DNA of 64,000 bases from Argyresthia goedartella. Lineage: Eukaryota > Arthropoda > Insecta > Lepidoptera > Argyresthiidae. Under the pieces are notes generated by a model that searched no databases, was not told the DNA's origin, and saw only the letters and a list, made by a program, of their open reading frames with translations. The position numbers and the translations under genes were made by a program. The stretch is taken from NCBI GenBank assembly GCA_949825045.1, contig OX463816.1, forward strand, positions 12,457,579-12,521,578, given 5' to 3'. Numbering within the stretch: position 1 is the first letter of the stretch; each line of letters begins with the position of its first letter. This document shows positions 48,801 through 63,100 of the stretch, in pieces.

Positions 48801-51800
48801 GGGGTTTAATAGTTACCGTTGAAAAGTTTCATTTCCACCTTCCCATCCGTCCCATCATCAGATCAGCTCAATACCCTCACTAATCCATCAACCAATCACT
48901 AAGAAAATTCTAAAGAGCCCAAACTCGGTAGGATTGCGTATTTTTTTTTTTTTTCACTATTTTTGTGCTAACGTGCAATCAGTGCGTACACTTTAAGCAG
49001 TTCTGGTGCATGATTAAGTGGCGTGCTAGGCAATCCCTTCCACTGTCGGGTTGCCTAATAAGTGTGGGTTAGATGGCGTCCCATACATGCTTCCTCTTCA
49101 GCCGTCTTATAGTAGGGGGAGCGCCCAGTGCCGAAGCAAGCTCGTTTTGGTGGCGGTTAATCCTTCCCTCATAGGTTTTGGTCAGGTGGTTAACTTCTTC
49201 TTTGACAGTTGGCATCCGTAGGTACTTGTGTACTTCATCGTTTCTGGTGAACCATGGTGCGTTAACGATGCTTTTGAGGACATAGTTCTGATATCTTTGA
49301 AGTATTTCCACATTGGAGTGACTTGCTTTCCCCCACAGCTGTATTCCATAGGTCCAGACTGGCTTCAGTATCGATTTGTAAATGAGCAATTTATTGTTAA
49401 CTGACAGCCGAGACTGCCTACTCATGAGCCACTGGAGGGACCGACTTCTGTGGTTCAGCTCGTCTCTTTTCTTCTGGATGTGCTCTCGCCAGGTTTGTCG
49501 CCTGTCTAAGTGGAAACCTAGGTACTTTACAACTGTCTTATGTGGCAGAACATCTTCACCAAGTTTTACTGATGGGCAATCGCCTTTCCTCAATGTGAAG
49601 GTGATGTGATTTGATTTGATTGCACTGGCTTTTATTCTCCACTTTTCCATCCAGCCATGCACTTATCTAGATGCTTTTGCAGGGTTTTTGATGCTGTCTC
49701 TGGGTTTTTGCTAGAGGTCAACACAGCAGTGTCGTCTGCAAAAGTAGCTGTCATCACAGTTTTCGATTCTGGCACATCTGAGGTATAGATCAGGTATAAA
49801 GTAGGCCCCAGAACTGATCCTTGTGGTACTCCAGCTTTGATTTCCGAGAATGTCGATGTAGAATCATTGATTTTGACATAAAATATCCGACTTTCTATGT
49901 AGGACTTTAGAAGAAGATACATATTATGCGGTAGTAGGTTCTTCAGCTTGAATAGTAGTCCTTCATGCCAGACCTTATCAAACGCTTGCTGTACATCCAG
50001 AAATACTCCAGAACAGTATTCCTTTTCTTCCAGCGAAGTACGTATTTTTTCACACACTCTGTGTACCTGCTCTATTGTCGAATGGTGACTTCTGAAGCCG
50101 AACTGGTGATCTGGAATAATTTTGTTGCTTTTCATATAGTCGTTCAAACGGCGCGATATTATCTTCTCGAATACTTTGGACAGCACCGGCAGCAGGCTTA
50201 TTGGTCTATAGGATGATACCATATGCTCTGGTTTTCCAGGTTTCGGAACCATTGTTATTTGGGAGACCTTCCATATTGCGGGATAGTGTGAAGTCCGTAG
50301 AATACCATTAAATAGTTGGTTAAGGAACATTATGCACTTTTTTGGTATTTGTCGCAAAACTTCAGCTGTAATCAAATCAAATCCCGGCGCCTTTTTAAGT
50401 TCTAGGTTCAGTATTGTCTGACGAACTTCCTTGGGAGAACAGCAGCGTAGTGGTGGGCTGAGTTGTAGGTCACTTTCGAGAATGGATCTAATTTCTTCAT
50501 CTATCCTGTCACTCTCTGCACTGGTGTTTGGTGTGAACACGTCGCTTAAAAAGACTCTGTACGCCTCGGCTCTCTCCTCGTCTGTTTTTGCCCATGTCCC
50601 AGTCTTTCTGACTGGACTTAATGGCTTTCCACAGGGAATGTTCATTATTTGCTTTGGGGCTTAGCGACTCTAATTGTTGTTGCACTGTGTCGTTTTCGAT
50701 TTCTGCTAGAAATAATTTCAGATCTGCAGCTGCTTTGTTGAAAGCCTTCTTGTCTAGCGGGTGTCGGGAAGAGTGCCATATTCTTCTAAGTTGCCTTTTT
50801 TCCATTACTCTGCGTCTGACTTCCTGGGGGAGGTTGCGGTTGGTCTTACAAAATTTTCTTTCCAGTGGTGTAATAAGCCAGGCTGCAGTTTGTAATTGCG
50901 TTATTTTAATAAACATTTCCTGACCACCATCTGGCTCCATCATCAGATCAGCTCGGTGGTATCCTAATATTGCATTATCACCGAACTTACATAATTATTC
51001 CTAATTTTAGCCCAATCGGAAACCTGGATGTAGGTCAAATATAACTTGCAAGAGTTTACATGGCTAGTTACAGGTGAAGCTAATAAAGTGTGTTAAAAAG
51101 GGGACGTCCAACAAGAAGATGGGAGGATGATATTCGTTTGACACTGGGACTATACTGGACAAGAGTAGCTGATAGAAAACAATGGTGACAGTTGGAGGAG
51201 ACATATGCCAAAAGGCACACCAAATTAAGATAAGCAAGGACAAATTTTTAAATCTGTGATCCCTTATTCAGAAGTAGGGCTTTATTTATTATTATTATTA
51301 TTACACGGCATCAAGTGGAAAGGCTTTTCTTCCCTTCTTCCACGACAGTGGAAGAAGGGAAGAAAAGCCTTTACCCAAAAAGTAGGAAATTGCAGTTTAA
51401 TACCTGTATGACTTACCTAAATGAACTGACCAAACTTTTCAGGTTAGTACCCATAAAGATGTCTGATAACATGATGAAAAGTAACTGACTTCCACTCACC
51501 CTATTCGGCATGAGGTAGAGTGAGCTCCCCTTCCTCGTGGTCCCGGCCTCCACCTTGCCCATGACCACGGTGCCCATGTCTTTGTACTTGTCCACCACGG
51601 ACATGATGAAGGGCCCGTCCATCTTGCGGTTCAAAGAGGGCAGTTCGTCGATGAAGCTGATGAATGAGGGCCCTCGGTACCAAGGGCAGAGCTCTTCGTT
51701 TAGCTGTTGGTAGAGGCTTTGTTAAAGCAACTTGGCTTGAAATGCTTTGTATGCGTAACGGTGAAGGTTGGGTCTTCAAAATGACTCTCCAAATGCGGTT

Positions 51801-54800
51801 TGCATCTTTCATCTTGAATTGATCATGTGGGTATATCAGTTACTTTTGTACTCATGTTCGAGATAATTCGATTAGGTTGAATAATTAAATTTTTAGTCAT
51901 TGAATTTTTCGTAAATAACACTCAAATGGGAACAGAGAGTGATTAATGACGAACTTTACAATAGTTTACGTTCAGTGTTTGGCAAAAATACCAACAAATA
52001 CAGATACACGTAAAAGACGTTAATAACTTACCCTATCCAATAAACCTTGTCCGGTCTGTCCTGACACAGGCAGGAAAGATAGATCCTTGGATGGATTGAA
52101 GCCAAGCTTCTTAAGGTAAGGCAGGATTTTATCTTTGCATTCGTTGTATCTGCAATCGTAAGAATAACACTTTACAGTACACACGCTATACTAAAACACA
52201 GTAAACAGTAACTGGCATAGATTTAAACTGGCACAAAGGTCATTTTACCACTTTTAGCAGAGAAGGCCTACGGCGATAAACTAAGCTCACCTAGTCCTAG
52301 GACACATTAACATAAGTAATCTCTAGTTATTTCGTCAGAACTCTTACCTATCTTCGTTCCAGCTAACAGTGGGGTCATCCATTTTGTTAACAAGTACTAC
52401 TAAGTGTTTGACGCCGGCTGTCTTCGCCAACATGGCGTGTTCCCGCGTTTGTCCGCCCCGGTCGAACCCCGTTTCGAATTCACCTTTACGCGCTGAGATT
52501 ACCTGCAGATTGATACAAATATATTAATATTGTCGCGATGATACGTATGACAGCGTTTCATTACTATTACAGTAGTAGTTGAGAATTTCATGTGATTGTT
52601 TCCATCTAGGATTTGAAACACTGGAAATCATCCAACTAATTTCTTTGAAATCCTAATTTCGCAAATTTATTCATTGGTGAGATCCTCTTCGTTCTCTGGA
52701 ATCGCGCGCATATTAGAATAATGTATTTGATTAATATAGGAAAGTAGTAAAAATATCGACTTAACTAAAATATGTTGAGCCTATGTCTGCAAAACACTGT
52801 AGACCAACAGGTCTCGATTACCATACAGCTGTGTATACTATAAATATATACACACCTGTATACTAGTATAGTTTGTGTGAACTATGTGCTATTGAACTTT
52901 GAGTCGAACTTCCCTATACATAACGTGACCATACGCTTTGGACGGGACAGTCCCGCTGTCCCCCGAAAGAGCAAATATGTCCCGCTTTAGCAAATAGATC
53001 AAAGGTTATTTTAAACAGTCCTACTTTTAATATTACACCAAGTTAAAAAAACAACTTAGAAACGTCACTTTTTAGTAGTAATGTATATTTTTCAAAAATG
53101 GGAACCAAACTGGAAAGTCACATAGAAACATATTTTTTGAAACCGGTTCATGAAAGAACTATTAAGATATATTTTTTTATTTACTCGATTCGATTCGACT
53201 ATTTGATACTCGCATTGGAATCAGAAAAGGAGCTCTTGTGCCCCGGCGCGTCTAGGTTATGTTACCGTGTTGTACTCACAAGCACAGTCAGGTCCGCCTG
53301 CGCCGCGCCGCCGATCATGTTGGGCACGAAGCTCTTGTTCCCGGGCACGGAGCTCTTGTGCCCCGGCGCGTCTAGGTTATGTTACCGTGTTGTACTCACT
53401 AGGAGAGCCAGGTCCGCCTGCGCCGCGCCGCCGATCATGTTGGGCACGAAGCTCTTGTGCCCGGCGCGTCTAGGTTATGCTACCGTGTTGTACTCACTAG
53501 GACAGCCAGGTCCGCCTGCGCCGCGCCGCCGATCATGTTGGGCACGAAGCTCTTGTTCCCGGGCACGGAGCTCGTGTGCCCCGGCGCGTCTAGGTTATGT
53601 TACCGTGTTGTACTCACTAGGACAGCCAGGTCCGCCTGCGCCGCGCCGCCGATCATGTTGGGCACGAAGCTCTTGTGCCCCGGCGCGTCTAGGATCGTGA
53701 AGTGTTTCTTGTCAGTCTCAAAGTATGCCCGCCCGACCTCTACAGTCTTGCCTTTGTCGCGTTCTACAATGAGATCAATATGGTTGTTATTTAGCTGTAT
53801 GTCATGTATGTGAAATAACACGTTGGACAGAATAATTAACAGCAAGTTTTAACAATCAGTGATGACAAGAATGTAATTTAGAGATCCGAGATTTCTAGAG
53901 CCTACTACTGGCCTGGGAATCGGCCGCCCGAGGATGTTCTACAAAGACATAATGGCACCTATGTCCGCCTTTTCTCCTTCTTGGTAGCGCTGGCGTAGAG
54001 TTTCCTGCATCTGTGGCTCAAGCAGGAATAACTACCAGAGTGAAAAAGTGTTAGAGTTCAGATAAAAATAACATTATATCACTGTACGTAAGAGTCACTG
54101 ACAGTTCGACTCGCATACTTTTTCGACACGTAATTTATTCCTGCTTCCTACACAAGTGTTAGGATCGCAAACACATCACGTAATCTTTCAAATACTCTTG
54201 ACACTGGCAATATTAACCTTAACTGAGGTTAGCACGCCATAAATTATAAAAAGTCGATATAATTTTACAAGTTTGCCAGATAGACTCGTTCAACTTCGCC
54301 AGCGCCATCTGCAATGAGCTTTTGGAATCAGGTGCCATGGGGGACTGAATAGCGAAAGGGTTAACTCGTAACCGACGGCCTTTTATGATGAGATTAATGA
54401 ATGGCGAGGACGCTGAGTATGCCCTGATCGCAGCAAATGTAGGTCCTTAACCGCGGCGCACACGAACCACAAAACGTCGCCACTTGTGGTCGGTGGCGGC
54501 TTCCTTTTTACTCTTTTGCTTGCAGTGTCACAAACAACTTCGCCCGGGTTGACTGAAGCGAAGGGAGAGAGGATGAGTAAATCACACGAGTGGCGTTTTG
54601 TGGCGCCACAAGAAGCGAGCAGTGACGATTTGTAGCGTGTGGCGGCCGCCGGCTTTTACCGTGTGCGGCGAGTCCACATAAAATGATAGGCGACGTGGCG
54701 ACGTTTTGTGGTCCTTGTGCGCCGAGGATTGGCCTTTGCCTTCCTTTCATATGGCAGAAAAGCGTCATGATATGTATAACTCACGACGCACAAGGTATGC

Positions 54801-57800
54801 CAATGACTGACTCTTCCACAAAGGTGTGATCGGCAAGTCTATTGCGCTTGACTAGTAGTAGGTACTATAGTAAAACCAAGTAGGTATTTAATAGAATGTA
54901 AACAAACGGAAGTAAAATTACCAAATTCTAAGTTAATTACTGCCGTTAAGACGAGCGAATGGCGACAGAACTCGGCGCGAGTAGGTATTTACCAAAATAC
55001 AAGCTATCTCAGAGCTTTATGAGCGCAATTGCCTAAATTTTCGGCCTAAATTATGCTTTTGGGCGGTAACGTTTTTCTACCCCTAAACCTTTATGGAATA
55101 AGACAAATTTGGTCTCATTCGTTTCCGTTTCATCATAAACGATGCTTGTAGTTTTTCCTTTTTTTGAAAATCTGGCTTGATTGGTTAAAAATAAATAAAA
55201 TGCTGGAGGGTTTTTTTTGGTCAAAAAAGTGAATGTTTAGGTCCTTATATTTACTAAAATACAAAATATAAAAAAAAAAAGAAAACGCCCGAGCATAGTT
55301 TTTCATAGTATCTCAAACATGAGAAAAAATTGTGAAAATCGGACAAGGTTTAAGGGGTGAAAAAGGTTACCGCTTATTGTATGGAGGCTCGCGCCCACAC
55401 GATTCTCTTAAGGTTACCCTACAATTTGGTGATTTCCATTTTTTCCGAGTAGTTCATGATCCGGGTTCGCAACAAGGTCAAGGCAAGTTGGTTTACGTTT
55501 TTAGGGTTGCGTACCTTAAAAAGGAAAAAGAAACTAGAATCACCTCTGTCTGTCCTTGTTTTAAATACCTACTTGGGTTTACGATAGGTAGGTGTATATG
55601 CAATGATGCGCTGACCTTCCTGGTTGGTGTCGAGCGCCCACGACAGGTACCACGACTCCCGGGACTTCTCGCGCGCCTCCCGCTCGTACTTCTCGAGGGT
55701 CCGCTTGTCCACCATGCCGGTCAGCGACATTATCTGCCCGCCGATCGTCGACTTGCCCGCGTCTGGGGGAATTCGTGAGAGTTATGGTCACTCTAACAAC
55801 TGAGGCTCCTTTGTATTTGGAAAGGTTCTGTTGAAGTTTACTGTTAATGGAGAGGAGACTGTCAAAGTAGTTCCACAAAGTGGGCTGTGTGTGTAAGCGT
55901 TTGTTACAAACAAAAAGCAAGAAAGGGTTTTGTTATCTGAGGTTACAAATGAATCACAGAGTAAGTAAGTATAGCAAAAGCATTTTATAAACACACAGTG
56001 CCCTCTACAAAAAAGTTTATGTATATTCTTCCCCATTTGTTCCTTGTTAGCTCTACCCAGGGCAGTGTTATCCAAGTATTTCCTGCGGACGTGAGCAACT
56101 GTTTCCCCGACGTTGATTGTCATACGATGAGTCCTAAAGTGAGCGTGAGTTTCATATCCTTTTATTTCATATACTTTATTGCAGAGAAATCTTAATAGTA
56201 GGGTAACAAAACAACCTCTAAATAGAGGTTTTTACCAGCAAACCTACGCAGGACAGGAAAAGTTGTGCAACAGGAGAGTCCTAGTGCGCAATAAAACTGT
56301 CTACATCTAATTGTGTACAACTAAAACATAATAGTAATAAACGATGTATTTACTACATAAAATACCTAAGTACAAAAATAAAATATACATCAAACATATA
56401 ATATTTATAAATACATATATAAAAGTACCTATCACGAAAGAAATACTCTTTCAATCTTTTCTTAAAAGTGAAAATTGATGGACTATCTCTAATAAGCGCA
56501 GGGAAGTGCATTTCAGTCGGATCGCCGTTAACCTAAACGAGCGTTTGTAAGCGGTAGTGTTATGCCGAGGAGGAAAGGAGAAACATCGTGTGGGAACTCC
56601 GGTTGCTATCCCTGGAGGAAAAAAACTCGAAACATTCTCGAAGATATGTGGGGTAGTGGGGATATCGCAAAAGATTGAACAGATAGGAGAGAATGTGCAT
56701 ATCACGACGAAGGCGGATCGGAAGCCACCCCCAACTCCTTGCGATACTGTGAGACATGATCATACTTGCGCAGCCCGAAGACAAACCGAATCCCGAGATT
56801 TTGAAGTCGTTCAAGATTGTTCAGTTGTTCTTCATTCTCACTGATCCAGTAAACATCCGCATAGTCGATTAAAGGTAGTAGGAGGGACTGAGCAAGGGTG
56901 ATATTAGTCTGCCGCGGCAGGAAGTGCTGCAATCTCCGTAGGGAGTGAAATGACGCAGACTCGTCTGCTGACCTCACAAACATGGGGCGACCCGGACAAC
57001 AATTTATCAAATACAACCCCAAGATTCTTGGCCTTCTCGCTGTATGTAATTATGTTACCATCATGCACTACAGGGATGACGGGCAATTTCTGAAGTGAAG
57101 AGTTAATACAGGACAAAGGTTTAAAGTGCCTTCTTTAACTAAAAAAGTTTAAATTGACTAAGCTCGCTTGTCTTCAAGCATCTTTGGTTCAATAACCACA
57201 AGAATCTGTCAAACGGATTCAGGAACTTATTGTCAATGATAGATATGGGCACATATTTGCACCCGCGTCACAGAGGTAGTCCACGAACAGCAACTAGCCT
57301 AGTCCACGAATACCACCATTTGTGGACTAAAATTTACTTTACATTTTTGTCCACTATGAGCACCTACAACTTAGCAGCCTACTGGGATGCTGGGACATCC
57401 CAATAACGTCCTGTATACATATACAGGACGTTATTAAATGAAAGATATTGGTAAACTTAACTTTATCAATATTAATCAACATTTTTATTTACTACTGTCA
57501 AAAATTCTTCCACTGCTATCCTCTACGAACCGTTCTCAATCAATTCTACCGTTTGTATCATTTTTAGGCCTTCGTAATAGAATTTAAGTCTCATACAAAT
57601 CGCTTTGGAAAAATCTCCTAATTTTTTTTTGTTTTACTACTAGCAAATTAAATTGCACTACAATCCACTACTAACGATTAATCATAAAAAATATCTGAGA
57701 AACTTGGTTTTTCAAATTTCGGGGGCTTAAGATTCTTTTTTTATATATATATTTTTTTAGTTACTACTAACGATAATTGTTTTACTACTATCCACTACAT

Positions 57801-60093
57801 ATCTATATCTTTCGAAAAACGCAACAAGTAATTATTTTTTTTGATGTCGGGTGCCACGTTCACACATCCACATATCCTCATATTTTAAGATTATGTTGGT
57901 ACTTACTTACCTACCTATTAAATTTTATTTTTTAGGGTTCCGTACCCGAAGGGTTCCAAACGGGACCCTATTACTAAGACTCCGCTGTCCGTCCGTCTGT
58001 CACCAGGCTATATCTCAAGAACCTAGCTAGCTAGAGAGTTGAAATTTTAACAGATTATGTATTTATGTTGCCGCTATAACAACAAATACTAAAAAACAGG
58101 ATAAAAGAAATATTTAAGGGGGCTCCCATACAACAATTCTTTCAATACCACATACAAACTTATGGATGCACCTGGTTACGTACAATGGAGTGTGAAAGTA
58201 TCCGCACCAATAACTTTGTAAACAATATTTTGCTGTGTAAAATCCAAAATATTCACTCCACACCATCGCTTCCATTGAATGGTGGTACGGAACCCTTCGT
58301 GCGCGATTTAGAGTCGCACTTGACCGGTTTTTTATTTATTTTTATTTAGCCTGCATAGTGTTCCACTGCTGGGCAAAGGCCTCCCCTATCTCAGACCATT
58401 CCTCCCTGTGCTGTGCTGCCCCATCCCAGTGCGGCAAAAACCTGTCCAGGTCGTCCCGCCACCGACGCCTCGGCCTGCCTCTATTTCAATGACCATCAGA
58501 GGGCACCCATTCGGTGGTCAATTTGGCCCATTTTTGGGGGTGCACGCGGCACAAGTGTCTGGCCCAGTCCCACTTCAGCCTAGCGGTCTTTGCGCCAACG
58601 TCAGCAACGTCAGTGATGGAGCGCAGTGTCGTGTTTCTAACATGGTCGGTCAGCCTGACACCGGTCATATTTCGCTCCATCGCTCTTTGGCAAACCTTGA
58701 GTTTGGAGTTCTGGTTCTCCGTCAGCGACCAAGTTTGAGCATCGTAGGTTATTAAATGTACTATTTAATATTTTTTAATATTAATTTAACAATTTGATTC
58801 TTTTTTTTATACTAAGTTGACGAGTAATTGACAATTATGAATAAATGCACTATTGAACATACAAAATCTCTCTATGCGACATTTAAAAATGAAAAATAAT
58901 AAAAATCACTATGACAATAATTATTAAGCTTACCAAATAATATAACATTTTTATTAATCAGTCTCGACATATCACTCTTATTGCAAAATCTGCTTAATTA
59001 AATCTTGCTACATCTAATAACATACTACACACACTAACGTAATATATCACTTTATAATAATAACATGGTACAAGATATCTTAAAAATATACTGTAAAACT
59101 ATAATAGTTTTTAGAAAGAAAAAAAAGCTTTATGATTTTTTCTTTTGATATTTAATATTTTTATATTTATATATTGTAGATTGAATACATATTTATGTAC
59201 ATATTCTTTTTATTTTTGCGAAAATCATTATAAATAAAAAAAAAATAATTAAATAAGAATATTATTTGGTAAGATTAATAATTATTGTCATATTGACCTT
59301 AATTTTTCATTTAAATGTCGCCTAGACAGATTCCATATAGGTATATATAGTAAAAGTAAGTTAAGTACCTATGTGTAATTAATTAAACATTCTAATGATT
59401 TTTATCCATATCTTTCATTTAATAACGTCCTGTATACATGTATACATCGCAGTAGGCTGCTAAGTCGTGTTAAAATAAATTTTAGTCCACGAATAGCACC
59501 CAGGACTAGGCTAGGAGCTATGCAGACAGGTGCCGTTCTTGCACTAACTCACGTCACACGTCACGTCATCAACAAAAATATCAGTGTTACCTATCGAATT
59601 TTCTGTTTTAGCTATTTTCGCACAAATACGGAGCACTTACTACATGGAACAGTAAAAAAATAAAATTGAACCACTAGATGTGGTAGCAACTCACCAACAT
59701 GACCAATAAATACCACATTCACATGTTCTTTCTTGCTTCGTGTGTGTTCCACGGGAACTGGCTTTTTCTTGGGTATCTTTTTGATTGACATTCCATCCTC
59801 CTGCAATTAGACAAAACAATATATGTATAAACCATCACATAATATGTAAGCATAGAAGAATTGGTCAAAATTTTATTGGATTGGTGGTTAAATTATTCAT
59901 CTATTTCTGCCATCACAACTACATGCACCATCTTGGAGTAGGAGGCTTGGCTTGGTTGTTTATAGCATAATACACCACAATATCCTCACATCTTGGCAGT
60001 TTATGTCTGTAACAGGTCACAACTACATGCACCATCTTGGAGGAGGCTTGGCTTGGGTGTTTATAGCATAATACACCACAATATCCTCACATC

Positions 60094-60124
<31 letters not shown>

Positions 60125-63100
60125 TTTTATTTGGGACATCAACAGCACATTACAGTAAAAATATAACAATACAAAACAGTACAGTGAAGCAGGCCAATAA
60201 CAGATGTCCACCGATATACAAATATATATAAGTTTAGGAACTAAAACGTTTGCAATTTATAAGGTTAAAGGTTTAAACATGTATTTATATAATGATAGTG
60301 AAAGCACGAACAATGTATAAATTTGGTTATTGAGGAGAAACAAAACAAAATATAATTAAGTAAGATTAGAATTAGAGTGTTGGACGAGTGTGATGTGTGA
60401 TATGTGGAGTGTATGTGATGGTGTATTGGAGAAAGATAGTGAGATATGTAGCCCTAGTGATTTTGAATGTTGAGGAAGGGGAGGAGGGGAGGGAAAGGGA
60501 TGGGGATTATAATATTAAGTGCTTGAGTGACTGAGTAACTTCATAGTTCGACTCTTGAATGTGTTCCTTGTACAATCAAATGGGTCAATAGAACTGAACC
60601 GTTTATTGTATAAGTTTAGGATACGAAGTAAAGGGGAGTTTTGGGCGTATTTAGTATTAACGTTGGGTGTGTGGAACATTAAGTTTACCGAGTGGCGCGT
60701 GCGTGTGGTGGCAGCGCGATAGCCAACCAATTCGACAAGGGTGGTACTATCAATACGACCGCTGAGAATGTCGTGCAGGACAGACATATCGAGAGCCATT
60801 CTACGATTATTAAGATCCATCACATGATGATATTTACAGGAGGTAAGGTAGTCGCAGTTTTTACGTTTAGTTCGGTAGTCCAAATAACGGACAAATTTTC
60901 TCTGGATACCCTCCAATCGATCTTTGTGTGTAATGTATTGTGGGCACCAAACAGCGCTGGCGTATTCCAAAATACTACGCACGTAGGCAAAATAGAGGAC
61001 CCTTATGCATGTAATATCATTGAACGCAGCACACGTACGAAATATAAATCCCAGACTTCTGTAGGCGCGGTTGGCGATGTCGTCTATGTGTTGATCGAAA
61101 GTAAGTTTAGCGTCGAGGGTCACGCCCAAGTCGCGGACAGTGTTAACGCGTGCTATTACTTGATCCTTAAAGCAGTATGTATGGACAATTGGGTTTGGAC
61201 TGCGAGTGAAGGAGATCTGAAGGCACTTGGAGATGTTGACATTAATGCGATTGTTGAAGTAATACTCAGAGAGCCGGTCCAGATCGTCCTGCATCTTGGC
61301 AGTTTATGTCTGTAACAGGTAGCTGTTTCTGTTTACAGTTATAGGGTATCCTGGCGTGGGGTGGGCCCAGAGACATTGTATATGCCTGTATACAAACGTT
61401 AATGTTTACCTGTTGATCAACCTCATCATCATCCACCTCATTCCCATCCTCAGGTGTTAGGAGAGCATCATCAGTCTCGGCGTCCCAACTCTCGATGGTG
61501 GGCGAGTTGTCAGCGGGGGCCGGCGCTGGCACGGGAGGCACCTCTGCCGGCACGGGCGGAGGCTCCTCGACGCGCGGTGAGACAGATGCAGCGCCACTCT
61601 CGGAGCCCGCGTCCCCGCAGCCTGTAGAAGGCACAAATATGACGGTGTCAGAATATACAATTTGTGTGTTAGTTAACTAATTAGGCCATCATTACATTTC
61701 ACTCTAGTCTAGGGGGTTTTAGTCTAATGTAGAACTAGAACCTGCACCTGGCCCACTGCAGCCACAGCAAGGCCTTAGTGCAAATCCCATGCAAACCTGT
61801 GACTATTACTTATGTTGCTATCATTATTAAAGATTCTCCATAATCTAAATCTTAATGGCTGAAGTTTATTTACTATTTTAATGAACACATTAGTAACAAA
61901 CTCCCCACACCAGCAAAGGAGTTATATGCCTTGATTTACTGTCTAGGATTCTTCAATGCCACATCATCAGAAAAATGAATAGTGGATTCTGAGTAAGGTT
62001 AAGAAAATATTTGAAGTGCTATATTTACATTCAAGCAAAAATCTCCAAACACACATATCCATAATGCAGCATGCATGTATGAAAGACAGAATAATAGAAA
62101 ATTTAATGTAAGTAATATCATGCGGGGTAAGTATAGGTAATAGGTTAGGTGGAAGTAAAAATTTAACTAGTTCATTTAAAGATTCCATGGTTTTTGGTTG
62201 GTTTGTAGGAAGTCGCTTTATTGAAAACATACAGGAAAATAATTCAAATAATGTATAAAGCAGAGTAAGAAAGAAGTGATCTCTTCCAGCATAGCAAATT
62301 TGGATGAGGTAGAATGTTGAGCAATGGTTCACCTATGTGATTATTTAAGGGATTTCTCATTGTCAAAGTGAATGACCAGTTATACATTTTATGTCAATGG
62401 ATAAAATACTATTATTATAGTAATATTAACCTTTGATAGATATTGATGAAGATTAACATGATAACTGTTTATATGAGTATGTTAGAAGGTGTTACAAGAA
62501 CAAGCAATGAACTATATTTAGGTACATATTATAGGCATGTGAGGAAAGTCATGACAACTCCCATAGATTTGTGAAAATGTATTAAATCTCTGAATAATGT
62601 TTAATACTGTTATATTTTCCAATGATATCCTGTGACAGACCTACATTTAAGAAAGTGCTACAAGTGGAACTTCAAGTTTTGCCAAGCTATGGTTGTGTGG
62701 GTTGTCTAGGATTGCTAAATATAGGTACATACCTCCAATTGGATCCTTAGAATCAATCATAATTAGTTAAAACAAAACTTGGTAAAATTTAATGACTTGA
62801 CAGAGCGAGCACGGTTGCGCGAGCGCCGCGTGTCTCACTATAACCCGTTCAAACTGGATTGAAGAAAAATATCACAGTCACCATTCACCAACGACTCTCG
62901 CTCGAGCGACAGCGTTCACGGCGGCCGAGTGACTGCTCATCTAAACTAATCAAACGTTTTATTGCCTGTTGTTACTACCAAAAATATTAAAATTTCGGAA
63001 TCGCAAATCGGTGAAGCCGCAAAAGGGTATTGACAGGTGTATTATTGCGAAAAGATAATTGACAAGACGTCCGACATACCATTCAAGACAGGGCTCCCTG

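Larger units (their letters stand above)
57294..59514. mobile_element. 2.2-kb element with long terminal inverted repeats
   Basis: The left end (57294-57450) and right end (59400-59514) are inverted copies: CTAGCCTAGTCC, GTGGACTAAAATTTA, ACTTAGCAGCCTACTG and TATACAGGACGTTATTAAAT occur in order in both. The interior is a composite of satellite-like DNA (57480-57840), the GGTTCCGT repeat (57935-58335), an RTE-type LINE piece (58340-58745) and AT-rich DNA. The left arm also holds a 16-bp hairpin at 57402-57435. Confidence 0.7.

Noticed and set aside
53098..53813. Long + strand frames of 200 and 118 aa with Arg/Ala/Pro/Cys repeats
   Set aside because: They are the antisense of the eRF3 exon 5 tandem array; the repetition comes from the duplicated exon, and the minus strand is the one with conserved codons and splice sites.
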